NCBI RefSeq assembly: GCF_051131155.1 | Contig: NZ_CP159508.1 | Location: forward strand, 434,001-498,000 | Source: Pseudanabaena minima | Lineage (GTDB): Bacteria > Cyanobacteriota > Cyanobacteriia > Pseudanabaenales > Pseudanabaenaceae | Direction of reading: 5' to 3' | Length of the DNA: 64,000 nt | Part shown: positions 25,135-33,178 of the stretch, in pieces | Position numbering within the stretch: the stretch's first letter is position 1 | How the letters are laid out: the number at the start of each line of letters is the position of its first letter | Notes under the pieces: generated by a model | The model's database searches: none | What the model was told of the DNA's origin: nothing | What the model saw: the letters and a program-made list of their open reading frames with translations, nothing else | Program-made: the position numbers and the translations under genes

Positions 25135-25231
25135 TGCCAATTCACAAAAGTGTGATCACACTTTTGTGAATTGAAACCCAAAACCAATAATTAGGTAGTG
25201 CGAGCGATTCGCCGCACTACCTAATTATTGG
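25135..25231. repeat. Family C element, copy C5, acting as terminator of the SLH gene
   Basis: Hairpin 1 is a perfect family C arm (CAATTCACAAAAGTGTGA and its complement). The second hairpin CCAATAATTAGGTAGTGCG pairs around AGCGATTCG and lies just past the stop codon of the SLH gene on the minus strand, where it can serve as terminator. Confidence 0.6.
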
Positions 25232-25254
25232 AGAGGAAGTATATAAGAGAGGTC

Positions 25255-26484
25255 TCATAGCAAAAGATCAGAGTTCAAGGTTACAGCTAAGTCAGTATTA
25301 GGATTGACAGAAGCAAGAGTTACACTGTCACGCCCTAAAAACAGACCAAGCAATGTACCAATTCCAGCACCTCCGAGAATTTCTTCGGTAGCGATCGCGC
25401 GATCGCCTGTTACCGCAGAGATGGCAGCAGCAGCAGCAGCACCGAGTGCAGCATTTTGGAGCAGTCCACCAATACTAACGCCCTTATCAACTCTCTCAGT
25501 CTTGGTTACAACTTTAGAAGTAGCATTGATAGCCCTTCTCTGACCATTGGCGAACACAAGTTCACTAGCAAAGAACTGAGCACCACCTGATACAGTTCGC
25601 AATTCACCCACAACTTGAGTACCAGCAGGTATCAAAATTGTGCCTTGAGAGTTGGCAATATTTTGCGCCACATTTAATACAAGAGGAACTTTTTCGTCAG
25701 GTCCAAGCAAAATCTTATCTTTGGAATACTGAACTGTGATCGTATTTCCTGCGGGAATTCTGACCTGATTTTGAACAGGGGGAGTGGTTGTGGTCTGTCC
25801 CACAATATAAGGTGAGGCGATCGCATTTGCCTGACCTGAACGTACTAACGATTGATAGATAAATGCGGCAACCTCGGCTCTAGTTGCAGTTTGATTAGGA
25901 TTTAAGAACTGAACATTGGGATAATTAACCACCAAGCGGTTCTCAGTTGCTGCTGCTACACTATTTCTTGCATAGTTAGGAATGCCAGAAGCATCAGCAT
26001 AAGTTTGTAAAATTGTTTCAGGTGCTTGACTCACTGAATAATTTAAACCATTAGCAAGAGCCACTAAAACTTGTACACGAGGAATATTTTGAGCGGGTTC
26101 AAAAACGTTGCCTGGATAGCCAGACATAAAACCTGTTGTGTATGCAGTCTGAATTGCTGAAGCTGCCCAATAACTTGAATTAACATCAACAAAGGTAACC
26201 CCACCACGGATAGGCGCTTTGTTTACAGCTTTACTAAGCATCGCGGCAAATTGTGCTCTAGTTACTGGATCATTTGGACGAAATCCCCCGTCAGGAAAGC
26301 CTTTAATAATGTCCCTTGAAGCTAACTCTTGAATAAAAGTCTGCGCCCAATATCCTGTGGGCACATCATTAAACGTAGTCTGAGCAAAAGCAGAGGTTGC
26401 GCTGATCAAAGGAATTGCACAGCTACTAATAAAACTAACAGCAACAAGTAATGCAGTGCTAGAACGTTTAGTTTGATTTGTCAT
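25255..26484 (-). CDS. Secreted SLH-domain protein
   Basis: A 409-residue exported protein. A Sec signal peptide ends near ATSAFAQ (residue 34). Three S-layer homology repeats follow: FNDVPTGYWAQTFIQELASR with GFPDGGFRPNDPVTRAQFAA, FVDVNSSYWAASAIQ with FEPAQNIPRVQ, and a diverged third with NPNQTATRAEVAAFIYQ. The remainder is beta-rich and includes a glycine-rich stretch GGAGIGTLLGLFLGRDSV. SLH repeats bind pyruvylated cell-wall polymers or peptidoglycan. I place the start at 26484 because AGGAGA lies 13 bases before it and inside the alternative eight-residue extension. It is not a porin: it lacks the large OprB barrel. Confidence 0.9.
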   Translation of the reverse strand: MTNQTKRSSTALLVAVSFISSCAIPLISATSAFAQTTFNDVPTGYWAQTFIQELASRDIIKGFPDGGFRPNDPVTRAQFAAMLSKAVNKAPIRGGVTFVDVNSSYWAASAIQTAYTTGFMSGYPGNVFEPAQNIPRVQVLVALANGLNYSVSQAPETILQTYADASGIPNYARNSVAAATENRLVVNYPNVQFLNPNQTATRAEVAAFIYQSLVRSGQANAIASPYIVGQTTTTPPVQNQVRIPAGNTITVQYSKDKILLGPDEKVPLVLNVAQNIANSQGTILIPAGTQVVGELRTVSGGAQFFASELVFANGQRRAINATSKVVTKTERVDKGVSIGGLLQNAALGAAAAAAISAVTGDRAIATEEILGGAGIGTLLGLFLGRDSVTLASVNPNTDLAVTLNSDLLL

Positions 26485-27328
26485 TTTGAGTTTTTCTCCT
26501 ATACACATTTATGCATATGTGATAGACGACTGTATATCTAAACTAAATGTTCCTAAAAGATTTTTAAATCTAATTCTGAAATGATCACAAGTCCTTGATT
26601 ATTTCTGTTTTCTAATTCAATAAGTCAACCAACTCAAACATTAAGGCTCGGTAAATATAGGTTTGATTCATCAAGTTAATTAAGCAAATCAACCAAATCA
26701 AACATTTTATTAGGCAAACTTTTAAAGCATCAAATAAAAAACTTATAGCGCTTATCAGTCTAGTGAAGTACGGGTTTGTTTCCCCGTCTTTGGCGGGGAA
26801 ACAAACCTTTGTACTTCGCTTGCTTGTAAAAGGCTATAGCAGTCCTATACATTTGTGGATTTTTTGGGTTTGTGGAAGGACACCCCATCGGGGTGTCCTT
26901 CCACAAACCATATAGGCTTGCTATATATAAAGTCAGATAGTTATTAAATATGGCAAAAAGTGATGCTTTATAGCTGTATTGAAGTGGTTAGACTAAAACA
27001 CAAAATGAGGTAGCTGCTTTGTATTTAAAACTTTACTCAGTTTACTTTTTACTTCACAATAAGTAATTGAACATAATTAATCGTAAAGAAAACCCTTTAA
27101 AGTTAAGCCTCGCAGGAGCTCAACTTTAAAGGGTTTGGCAAATTATTTTTCACACGTACTTCGGTCACACTTTTGTGAATTTAGTATTACCAAGAAGAGA
27201 GGAGCGGCGCAAAGCGCCGCTCCTCTCTTCTTGCTGTAGCCATAGTACTATCCATGTTTTTCTGAGTTAAGCAATATAGAGATTGCTATATGATGGATAT
27301 AAATAGCTTGAATGCCTGACAGTAAGCC
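26485..27328. other. Non-coding repeat cluster upstream of ribBA
   Basis: About 840 bp without a gene. It contains hairpins at 26765-26818 (GTACGGGTTTGTTTCCCC arm) and 26868-26908 (TTTGTGGAAGGACACCCC arm around ATC), a fragment of family C near 26994-27065, a family D copy at 27087-27160, and a hairpin 27191-27233 (AAGAGAGGAGCGGCGC around AAA). The first 260 bp upstream of the SLH gene are plain AT-rich DNA. Confidence 0.7.
27087..27160 (+). repeat. Family D element, copy D1
   Basis: CCCTTTAAAGTTAAGC pairs with CTCAACTTTAAAGGG around the CCTCGCAGGAG tip, then a conserved non-paired tail GGCAAATTATTTTTCACACG followed by TACTTCGG. The same stem plus tail occurs at 32370 and 49765. Confidence 0.55.
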
Positions 27329-29029
27329 TTGACTAAGTTTCAATTTGACTCTATTCCCGATGCCCTTAATGACCTCAAATCTGGTCGGCTCATTGTCGTT
27401 GTCGATGATGAAAACCGAGAAAATGAAGGCGATCTGATTGGGGCTGCCCAGTTTGCCACACCAGAGATGGTAAATTTTATGGCAGTGAAAGCTCGCGGAC
27501 TTATCTGCTTAGCTATGACAGGCGATCGCCTTGATCGCTTAGATTTACCATTGATGGTTGATCGCAATACTGATAGTCAACAAACTGCTTTTACTGTCAG
27601 TATTGATGCCGTAGAAGGGACATCAACAGGAATTTCAGCAGAAGATCGTTCACGCACAATTCAAGCAGCAATTAATCCAAATACCCGCCCTATTGATCTG
27701 CGTCGTCCTGGGCATGTTTTTCCTCTCAGGGCTAAAGATGGAGGAGTACTGAAACGGGCGGGGCATACTGAGGCGGCTGTAGATCTTGCCCAAATGTCGG
27801 GTTTATATCCTGCTGGCGTAATTTGTGAGATTCAAAATGATGATGGCTCAATGGCACGACTGCCTGAGTTAATTGAATATGCTAAATTGCACAATCTTAA
27901 ATTAATCAGCATTGCCGATCTAATTAGTTATCGTTTAGCCCACGATCGATTTGTGCAGAGAGAAGCGATCGCGAAGTTACCATCGCTATTCGGTAACTTT
28001 CGAGTCTATGCCTATCGCAACACCATTGATAATACTGAACATCTAGCGATCGTCAAAGGCGATCTAAGGGAATTTCCTGACAACGAAGTTTTAGTACGAG
28101 TACATTCTGAATGTCTGACAGGTGATGCACTTGGATCACTGCGTTGTGATTGTCGGGGACAGTTGCAAAGCGCCTTAAAAATGATTGAATTTGCTAATTG
28201 GGGCGTAGTTGTCTACTTGCGACAAGAGGGACGCGGCATCGGTTTAATTAATAAAATCAAGGCATATTGTCTCCAAGATGGTGGCTTAGATACAGTCGAA
28301 GCTAACGAAAAATTGGGATTTGGAGCGGATCTGCGTACCTACGGAGTTGGAGCGCAAATCTTGCATGACCTTGGTATTAAAAAAATGCGTCTAATCACCA
28401 ATAATCCTCGCAAGCTAGCAGGGCTTAAAGGCTTTGATATTGAAGTAGTTGGACGCTTACCCCTGCTAATTGAAACTAATGAGCATAATTGGCGCTATCT
28501 TGAAACTAAAGCCGAAAAGCTCGGACACTTACTATTGCAGACCAAATTAATCACGCTTGGGATTCGCTGGACAGAACAGAAATCTCCTGAATGGCTCACA
28601 CAGTTGCGTGAAGTTGCGGCAACAAACGATTTGCTTATGCAAGAAGAAACATCTACAGAGTTTGCGAGTTTATTTGCTAATGCCGATACACAAGACCCTG
28701 CCTTATTAGCAAAGGATATTGCTAGTAAGCTCTCGATTGTCCATCTAGGGTTTGATCGCTCCAATGAGATTTCCGACGACTGGTATGAGCAACCTAATCA
28801 TCCCTATCGACAAGCGATCGTGCGTGTATTCAAGCATTTAAAACAATGGGAGCAGATCACGACCTTTAAGTTTTGTGTGGCGCTCAATGATGCTGAACTA
28901 CCTGAAAGTTTTGTGGAGACAATCAATCTTGGGCTTGCTTGGAATACCCCTTGGAAAAGCGATCGCATGTACGAGTGGTTTAACTTTTTCCTCCACGACG
29001 GCGACGATCTTGCCATTCTAAATAAGTAA
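27329..29029 (+). CDS. ribBA: Bifunctional RibB/RibA riboflavin synthesis enzyme with C-terminal extension
   Basis: A fused 3,4-dihydroxy-2-butanone-4-phosphate synthase and GTP cyclohydrolase II. RibB (1-205) shows VVVDDENRENEGDLIGAAQF and KRAGHTEAAVDLAQ. RibA (206-395) shows the zinc cysteines in ECLTGDALGSLRCDCRGQ and LRQEGRGIGLINKI with TNNPRKLAGL. About 170 further residues (to FFLHDGDDLAILNK) form an extension of unknown role common in cyanobacterial RibBA. The start is a TTG, since no in-frame ATG or GTG lies near and the N-terminus FDSIPDALNDLKSG is normal. The 3' end overlaps a small membrane-protein frame on the other strand. Confidence 0.95.
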   Translation: MTKFQFDSIPDALNDLKSGRLIVVVDDENRENEGDLIGAAQFATPEMVNFMAVKARGLICLAMTGDRLDRLDLPLMVDRNTDSQQTAFTVSIDAVEGTSTGISAEDRSRTIQAAINPNTRPIDLRRPGHVFPLRAKDGGVLKRAGHTEAAVDLAQMSGLYPAGVICEIQNDDGSMARLPELIEYAKLHNLKLISIADLISYRLAHDRFVQREAIAKLPSLFGNFRVYAYRNTIDNTEHLAIVKGDLREFPDNEVLVRVHSECLTGDALGSLRCDCRGQLQSALKMIEFANWGVVVYLRQEGRGIGLINKIKAYCLQDGGLDTVEANEKLGFGADLRTYGVGAQILHDLGIKKMRLITNNPRKLAGLKGFDIEVVGRLPLLIETNEHNWRYLETKAEKLGHLLLQTKLITLGIRWTEQKSPEWLTQLREVAATNDLLMQEETSTEFASLFANADTQDPALLAKDIASKLSIVHLGFDRSNEISDDWYEQPNHPYRQAIVRVFKHLKQWEQITTFKFCVALNDAELPESFVETINLGLAWNTPWKSDRMYEWFNFFLHDGDDLAILNK

Positions 29030-29111
29030 GATAACCAATGCCACTAGTAGCGATCGCCATCAGCACAATGGCAGCCCAGAAAAAAGTATTGAGGAGAATA
29101 GCTTCCGACAT
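28980..29111 (-). CDS. Small single-pass membrane protein, antisense-overlapping ribBA
   Basis: A 43-residue frame MSEAILLNTFFWAAIVLMAI... with one hydrophobic helix (residues 5-31), ending YLTYLEWQDRRRRGGKS. One membrane helix followed by a basic tail is the layout of small photosystem, cytochrome b6f or NDH-1 subunits, but I cannot assign it to one. Its last 50 bp overlap the ribBA 3' end on the opposite strand. No good ribosome site is visible, which is common in cyanobacteria. It may be a real small subunit or a chance frame; the coherent topology favours real. Confidence 0.5.
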   Translation of the reverse strand: MSEAILLNTFFWAAIVLMAIATSGIGYLTYLEWQDRRRRGGKS

Positions 29112-29181
29112 AAAACTTGATTGATTTTTGCTAACTAATCATAATTTATCAAGTGTATCGCGATCTCCTGATTTGCAAACC

Positions 29182-29221
29182 AAAAATAGAAGGGCGGCAC
29201 AGAGCGCCGCCCTTCTATTTT
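29182..29221. repeat. GC-tipped hairpin
   Basis: AAAAATAGAAGGGCGGC pairs with its complement around ACAGAGC. It is followed by TTTTCGGTTTTGATTT, part of the family B inner arm, so it may be a decayed family B copy. Confidence 0.6.
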
Positions 29222-29256
29222 CGGTTTTGATTTATCGTGACTAATTCGAGCATTGC

Positions 29257-29300
29257 CATAAAAATTATTGGCGGCGCGAAGCGCCGCCAATAATTTTTAT
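29257..29300 (-). terminator. Terminator of menB
   Basis: CATAAAAATTATTGGCGGCG pairs with its complement around GAA and reaches into the last codon region of menB. On the minus strand the 3' arm is followed by T-rich sequence. Confidence 0.7.
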
Positions 29301-30127
29301 GGCAGTTTGGGATATTGACGAAAATTAGGTTTGCGCTTTTCGAGAAATGCTTGCTTGCCTTCTTGAGCCTCCTGCGTCATGTAAAACAACAGAGTCGCAT
29401 TACCCGCTAGTTCTTGAATACCTGCTTGACCATCACAATCAGCATTAAAGGCAGATTTGAGACAACGGATTGCTAGAGGACTCTTATCTAAAATCTCCTG
29501 CGCCCACTGAATGCCTTCAGATTCTAATTGCTCTACTGGCACAACCTTATTTACCAAGCCCATCTCTAAAGCTTCTTGAGCATCATATTGGCGACAGAGA
29601 TACCAAATTTCGCGGGCTTTTTTCTGCCCAACTAATCGCGCCAAATAGGAAGCCCCAAACCCACCATCAAAACTACCTACCATTGGTCCCGTCTGACCAA
29701 AAATAGCATTATCGGCGGCGATCGTTAGATCGCAGACTACATGCAGCACATGACCGCCACCGATCGCATAACCAGCAACCAATGCAATTACAGGCTGAGG
29801 CATGGTGCGAATTAATCGCTGCAAATCGAGCACATTCAAACGTGGTACGCCAGACTCAGAAATGTAGCCACCATCGCCACGCACTTTCTGATCGCCCCCT
29901 GCACAAAAGGCATATTTACCATCATCTGCAGGACCTGCGCCCGTTAGCAAAACTACTCCAATCTCCACATCTTCTCGTGCATCCGCAAAAGCCGCAATCA
30001 TTTCTGTAATCGTTTTTGGACGAAAAGCATTACGAACTTGGGGGCGATTAATTGTGATCTTTGCCATTCCATCGGCTTTGTGATAGAGAATGTCTTCAAA
30101 TTCGGCGGCGATCTGCCAATCAGTCAT
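29297..30127 (-). CDS. menB: 1,4-dihydroxy-2-naphthoyl-CoA synthase
   Basis: Closes the second ring of the naphthoquinone in phylloquinone (vitamin K1) synthesis, needed as the A1 acceptor of photosystem I. The 276-residue crotonase-fold protein has AFCAGGDQKVRGDGGY, the bicarbonate/oxyanion region GYAIGGGHVLHVVCDLTIAA, FGQTGPMVGSFDGGFGASYL and REIWYLCRQYDAQEAL, diagnostic of MenB. Length and start (MTDWQIAAEFEDILYHK) are normal. No other men gene is adjacent. Confidence 0.97.
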   Translation of the reverse strand: MTDWQIAAEFEDILYHKADGMAKITINRPQVRNAFRPKTITEMIAAFADAREDVEIGVVLLTGAGPADDGKYAFCAGGDQKVRGDGGYISESGVPRLNVLDLQRLIRTMPQPVIALVAGYAIGGGHVLHVVCDLTIAADNAIFGQTGPMVGSFDGGFGASYLARLVGQKKAREIWYLCRQYDAQEALEMGLVNKVVPVEQLESEGIQWAQEILDKSPLAIRCLKSAFNADCDGQAGIQELAGNATLLFYMTQEAQEGKQAFLEKRKPNFRQYPKLP

Positions 30128-30202
30128 GGTTTTGAGATAGAAAAGTACAGAAACTCATTTTATCATCGGCTAAAGCCGACATATCTTTTTTCATCTAAAC
30201 AC

Positions 30203-30262
30203 ACTTGAGTCTAGATATAGCTATTTGCGTCGTGCTTCGCACGACGCAAATAGCGAAAAATG
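30203..30262 (+). mobile_element. Family A element, copy A3 (left half only)
   Basis: Degenerate left end (ACTTGAGTCTAGATATAGC) and hairpin 1 (CTATTTGCGTCGTGC around TTC) are present, followed by GAAAAATG where hairpin 2 should begin, then family B-like sequence. A truncated relic. Confidence 0.6.
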
Positions 30263-30279
30263 ACAGCAACCAAAGGTTT

Positions 30280-30349
30280 AAAACCCAAAATACAAGTAAC
30301 AGCGCGAAGCGCTGTTACTTGTATTTTGGGTTTTGATTTGTTTTGCATT
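30280..30349. repeat. Family B element, copy B5 (partial)
   Basis: Core stem AAAACCCAAAATACAAGTAA pairs with its complement around CAGCGCGAAGCGCTG, with the inner arm GATTTG on the right only. It abuts the complete copy B6. Confidence 0.65.
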
Positions 30350-30468
30350 GCTATAGCTGTCGCCATGCTTGTTAGGACATAAAAAACAAATAGTGTGAGG
30401 CGGCGCAAAGCGCCGCCTCACACTATTTGTTTTTTAATTTGTCCTGATACAGGTGACTATAGCTATAT
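30350..30468. repeat. Family B element, copy B6
   Basis: CTATAGCTGTCGCCATGCTT and CAGGTGACTATAGCTATA arms, inner arms AGGACATAAAAAACAAAT and TGTTTTTTAATTTGTCCT, core AGTGTGAGGCGGCGC around AAA. Note the changed inner base pairs (AAAACA/TGTTTT) relative to B4. Confidence 0.85.
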
Positions 30469-30761
30469 ATGCCTAAAGATAGCCCTCATGTTTTAATGCC
30501 ATCTTGCAAGAGGATTTGGTTTCCAAATCCCTACATTTTTCTAATGGTAGGTGCTTGGTCTCCAAGCCAAAATTTCTGATTCTACTAAGCCTTTTAGTGC
30601 TTCGGCAAATAAAACATGCAAAATCTGGAACAAATTTTTTATTTTAATAGTCTTTGATAAATTGTTAAATTTTGTCAGATATCACACAGACAGCTTATAA
30701 GATACTAAGCTATAAATATTATGACTGTACGGCTAGAATCTGTGCTCAGGAGAAAAGCAAA

Positions 30762-30881
30762 ATGATTATTGTATGGAATAGCTTTTTCTTAGGAGTTATT
30801 TCCGCTTTTGCCTGCTCTAGCTTAGCTTTGTGGGTAATGGTTACACTTTCATTGGGGAAATCCCCTTTACAATTCAAATAA
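30762..30881 (+). CDS. 39-residue single-pass membrane protein
   Basis: MIIVWNSFFLGVISAFACSS followed by LALWVMVTLSLGKSPLQFK: one continuous hydrophobic helix of about 28 residues with a short polar tail. A strong ribosome site (CAGGAGA) lies 8-12 bases before this ATG, so I take it rather than a longer frame opening at 30672. A clean terminator hairpin begins 30 bp after the stop, so it is a self-contained transcription unit. Small subunits of thylakoid complexes look like this, but I cannot name it. Confidence 0.7.
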   Translation: MIIVWNSFFLGVISAFACSSLALWVMVTLSLGKSPLQFK

Positions 30882-30910
30882 CTTGTCGGCTAACGAAATG
30901 TCTATAAAGC

Positions 30911-30951
30911 TAAAGAAGAAGCATCGCAATTATTGCGATGCTTCTTCTTTA
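30911..30951 (+). terminator. Terminator of the 39-residue protein gene
   Basis: TAAAGAAGAAGCATCGCAAT pairs with ATTGCGATGCTTCTTCTTTA with almost no loop, T-rich 3' arm. Strong intrinsic terminator. Confidence 0.85.
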
Positions 30952-31175
30952 ATATTGTAAGGTTTTGTGATTTTCATTGAACCAATACTCCCCTCCCATT
31001 CTAAACGAATAAGCACTAAATCCCAAGAATTAGTGGTGGGGTTCTTCGCGTTGCATCATTAATTTTTGGTTGTGAAGTGAGTAGCACAATGAAAATCGCT
31101 ATATGGGTTTTGGTGGTGACGATTGCTATAATTAAGTTCGCAAACATATTCAAAAATTTTAAGTAAGGGCAAATA

Positions 31176-31463
31176 ATGGCGACTCCTCATAGGACAAAAC
31201 AGGTAAATCTTCGTTTTCCTCTGCCTTTATTGAGCCAAATTAAGACACAAGCTGATGCCAAACAACAGGCGATCGCTGATTGGATTTTAGCCGTGGTCAG
31301 CCGAGAGTTTGAGCAGAAGCCCGAAACATCACCAGAGACATCACCAGAAAAATCTCCATTTATATTGCACCCCGAACTTTTGACATATGTGGAGAATTGT
31401 CTAGCTCCGTTACATTCTCAAATTAGCGAATTGAGGACGCAATTGGGGGAGTCCAGAGCCTGA
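31176..31463 (+). CDS. N-terminal half of a split gene, small basic DNA-binding-like protein
   Basis: A 95-residue frame starting MATPHRTKQVNLRFPLPLLSQ. The first 45 residues (strand RTKQVNLRF, two helices with AIADWILAVVSREFEQ) look like a ribbon-helix-helix fold as in CopG-type proteins, though I cannot confirm it. A repeated TSPE linker and a helix (ELLTYVENCLAPLHSQISEL) follow. It stops at TGA 31461 right after a GGGGG run; the -1 frame remains open from 31427 into the next feature. The two are probably one gene with a one-base frameshift. Confidence 0.65.
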   Translation: MATPHRTKQVNLRFPLPLLSQIKTQADAKQQAIADWILAVVSREFEQKPETSPETSPEKSPFILHPELLTYVENCLAPLHSQISELRTQLGESRA

Positions 31464-31684
31464 TTGACAAAGGGACATTTAGTCAGGCAAATGTATCGGC
31501 TCCCAACGAAGAAAATTCCGACCAAAATGATAATAGTGCTAATGGCTTTAGTTCATCACCAAATGCGAAGCCACTATTTAACTCATTAGCAGGATTTGCG
31601 TTAGAAGTAGGCGATCGCCTTATCATCAATGGCGAAGAAGTAACTTTTAAAGGATGGGTCGATCAGTCACAGACAGCGATCGAA

Positions 31685-32263
31685 GTGAAGACGATCGCGG
31701 ATGATTTATCTTCAGTTAAACAGGTTCGAGCTAAAGAGATCAAAAGTTTATCGCGATCGCAGGATATCGATGAGATTTCAGCATCACAGGATGTTACTAA
31801 TAAGTCTCATCATGACGAAGATCATGTAAAGCCATCATCTGACGAATTTGTTGATCAGAGTAATGCTCCTGTCAGTGATAACCAAAAATCTCCCGATTCT
31901 GACGATCATACTGAATCATCTGTTGACTCGGAAGAAACCACGGAAATACCCAAAGAACCTGAACATAATGCTTGGGAAGTATGGACATATCTAGAAAGAC
32001 AGCGCCTAAAAACGCTCAAATTAATCAATACATTCCAAGCAGAATGGGAAGCTAATCGTTTTGTGCGTGAAGCTGAACGTAGCGCTCCAAGCAATTTGCG
32101 AGTTCACTACGAGATTCGCCCAGTTTGGTTAGACGCAGCTGAAATTATGGGAGGTTATCAAAATGATCAAAGCTCTCCTAAATCTAATAAATCTAATGAG
32201 CGTCAAGTTGAGCGAAACGATGAAGACTATGCCGATGCGATCGATGTCGAGGTAATAATTTAA
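31685..32263 (+). CDS. C-terminal half of the split gene
   Basis: From the GTG at 31685 this encodes 192 residues, but the same frame is open without a start back to 31427 and has protein-like codons (AGFALEVGDRLIINGEEVTF), so the GTG is probably not the real start. The product has an acidic, Ser-rich low-complexity centre (HDEDHVKPSSDEF, SSVDSEETTEIPKEPE) and a well-formed C-terminal region EHNAWEVWTYLERQRLKTLK and RVHYEIRPVWLDAAEIMGGY. Function unknown. The stop codon TAA is formed at the junction of a family A repeat. Confidence 0.6.
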   Translation: MKTIADDLSSVKQVRAKEIKSLSRSQDIDEISASQDVTNKSHHDEDHVKPSSDEFVDQSNAPVSDNQKSPDSDDHTESSVDSEETTEIPKEPEHNAWEVWTYLERQRLKTLKLINTFQAEWEANRFVREAERSAPSNLRVHYEIRPVWLDAAEIMGGYQNDQSSPKSNKSNERQVERNDEDYADAIDVEVII

Positions 32264-32369
32264 TGTGAGTTCGATATATTTGTGTCGTGCTCCACACGAC
32301 CCAAATGGCTAAAAATGGTAAGAATCGCTTAGCGATTCTTACCATTTTTAGCTTTCGGTGAACTGATGG
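32263..32369 (+). mobile_element. Family A element, copy A4
   Basis: Left end ATGTGAGTTCGATAT, hairpin 1 with an altered tip (GTCGTGCTCCACACGAC), intact hairpin 2 (AAAAATGGTAAGAATCGC around TTA), right end GTGAACTGATGG. The left flank is TAATTTA, the same heptamer that is duplicated at copy A9, but the right flank is family D sequence, so no duplication is visible. Its first base completes the stop codon of the preceding gene. Confidence 0.75.
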
Positions 32370-32445
32370 TAAAGTTGCGCCCCGCAGGGGTGCAACTTTA
32401 CGGGCTTGGAAAATTTATTTTGTACAAGTACTTACGCTCTGCGTA
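32370..32445 (+). repeat. Family D element, copy D2
   Basis: TAAAGTTGCGCCCC pairs with GGGGTGCAACTTTA around GCA, then the tail CTTGGAAAATTTATTTTGTA and CAAGTACTTACG. Same arrangement as D1; directly abuts family A copy A4. Confidence 0.6.
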
Positions 32446-32514
32446 TGACCTATGTTTTACGGTAAAATTCCTAAAGCAATATAAAGCAATATTATTTATT
32501 TAAAAGAGAAAATC

Positions 32515-32625
32515 ATGGGAGAAATTGGTAATGCAATGGTCTTATCGATGGTATTAATTCCTGTCGGTATTGCCTTCGGATACTTCTTACTAAAGCTACA
32601 AGGCGAAGAACAAGAAGAAGCCTAA
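32515..32625 (+). CDS. petM: Cytochrome b6f complex subunit PetM
   Basis: A 36-residue single-span protein, MGEIGNAMVLSMVLIPVGIA... ending FGYFLLKLQGEEQEEA. One membrane helix followed by L-K-L-Q-G-E-E is the signature of PetM (subunit VII), a small peripheral helix of the cytochrome b6f complex in the thylakoid. AAAGAGAA upstream is a plausible ribosome site. A hairpin terminator follows at once, so the gene is transcribed alone, upstream of groES. Confidence 0.88.
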   Translation: MGEIGNAMVLSMVLIPVGIAFGYFLLKLQGEEQEEA

Positions 32626-32630
32626 TATTT

Positions 32631-32659
32631 CAAGAAGCGGCGCTTAGCGCCGCTTCTTG
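32631..32659 (+). terminator. Terminator of petM
   Basis: CAAGAAGCGGCGC pairs with GCGCCGCTTCTTG around TTA, followed by TTTC. Begins six bases after the petM stop codon. Confidence 0.8.
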
Positions 32660-32667
32660 TTTCATCA

Positions 32668-32683
32668 GTTCGGTAAACCACAC
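32668..32683 (+). promoter_or_regulatory. K-box upstream of groES
   Basis: GTTCGGTAAACCACAC fits the K-box consensus GTTCGG-NNAN-CCNNAC known upstream of cyanobacterial groESL, where it mediates light- and heat-responsive activation independent of HrcA. It lies 119 bp before the groES start and 29 bp before the CIRCE operator. Confidence 0.7.
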
Positions 32684-32711
32684 TATAGCCGTTGCAACCA
32701 TTTCGGTTAAA

Positions 32712-32738
32712 TTAGCACTCAGTCACCTAGAGTGCTAA
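32712..32738 (+). promoter_or_regulatory. CIRCE operator (HrcA site) of groESL
   Basis: A perfect CIRCE: TTAGCACTC, nine bases, GAGTGCTAA. HrcA represses groESL by binding this inverted repeat. It ends 48 bp before the groES ATG. No hrcA gene is in the window. Confidence 0.97.
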
Positions 32739-32786
32739 ACCACTCTAGACAACAACAAAAAATGTTAGTCAACTGAGTGAATACCA

Positions 32787-33098
32787 ATGGCAACAACGAC
32801 ATTAAACGTAACTACTGTAAAACCTTTAGCCGATCGCGTATTTATCAAAGTAAGCGCTAAAGAAGAAAAAACCGCAGGCGGAATTTTCTTGCCTGAAACC
32901 GCAAAGGAAAAGCCTCAAGTTGGTGAAATCGCCGCTGTAGGACCTGGCAAACTCGATGACAAAGGTGAGCGCCAAGCCCTCGAAGTTAAAGTAGGAGACA
33001 AAGTTTTGTACTCCAAGTACGCTGGCACTGATATCAAACTTGGCACAGATGAGTATGTGCTGCTAGCAGAAAAAGATATTTTAGCGATCGTTGCATAA
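32787..33098 (+). CDS. groES: Co-chaperonin GroES
   Basis: The 103-residue lid of the GroEL chamber. PLADRVFIKVSAKEEKTAGG at the N-terminus contains the mobile loop (EKTAGGIFLPETAKEKPQ), followed by GEIAAVGPGKLDDKGE and KVLYSKYAGTDIKLGTDEYV. All are canonical. First gene of the groES-groEL operon under CIRCE and K-box control. Confidence 0.98.
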   Translation: MATTTLNVTTVKPLADRVFIKVSAKEEKTAGGIFLPETAKEKPQVGEIAAVGPGKLDDKGERQALEVKVGDKVLYSKYAGTDIKLGTDEYVLLAEKDILAIVA

Positions 33099-33178
33099 TC
33101 ACTGGTAATTGGTAATCGGTAATTGGTAATCGGCAACTGAGATCGAAACCCAATCACCAATCACCAATCACCAAATTG
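33099..33178. repeat. Short tandem-like repeat between groES and groEL
   Basis: Repeats of the AATTGGTAATCG and CAATCACC type: GGTAATTGGTAATCGG occurs twice on the plus strand (33104-33134), followed by CCCAATCACCAATCACCAAT, roughly the inverse complement. The two halves can pair and form a long weak stem. The spacing of 117 bp between groES and groEL is unusual for this operon. Confidence 0.6.
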
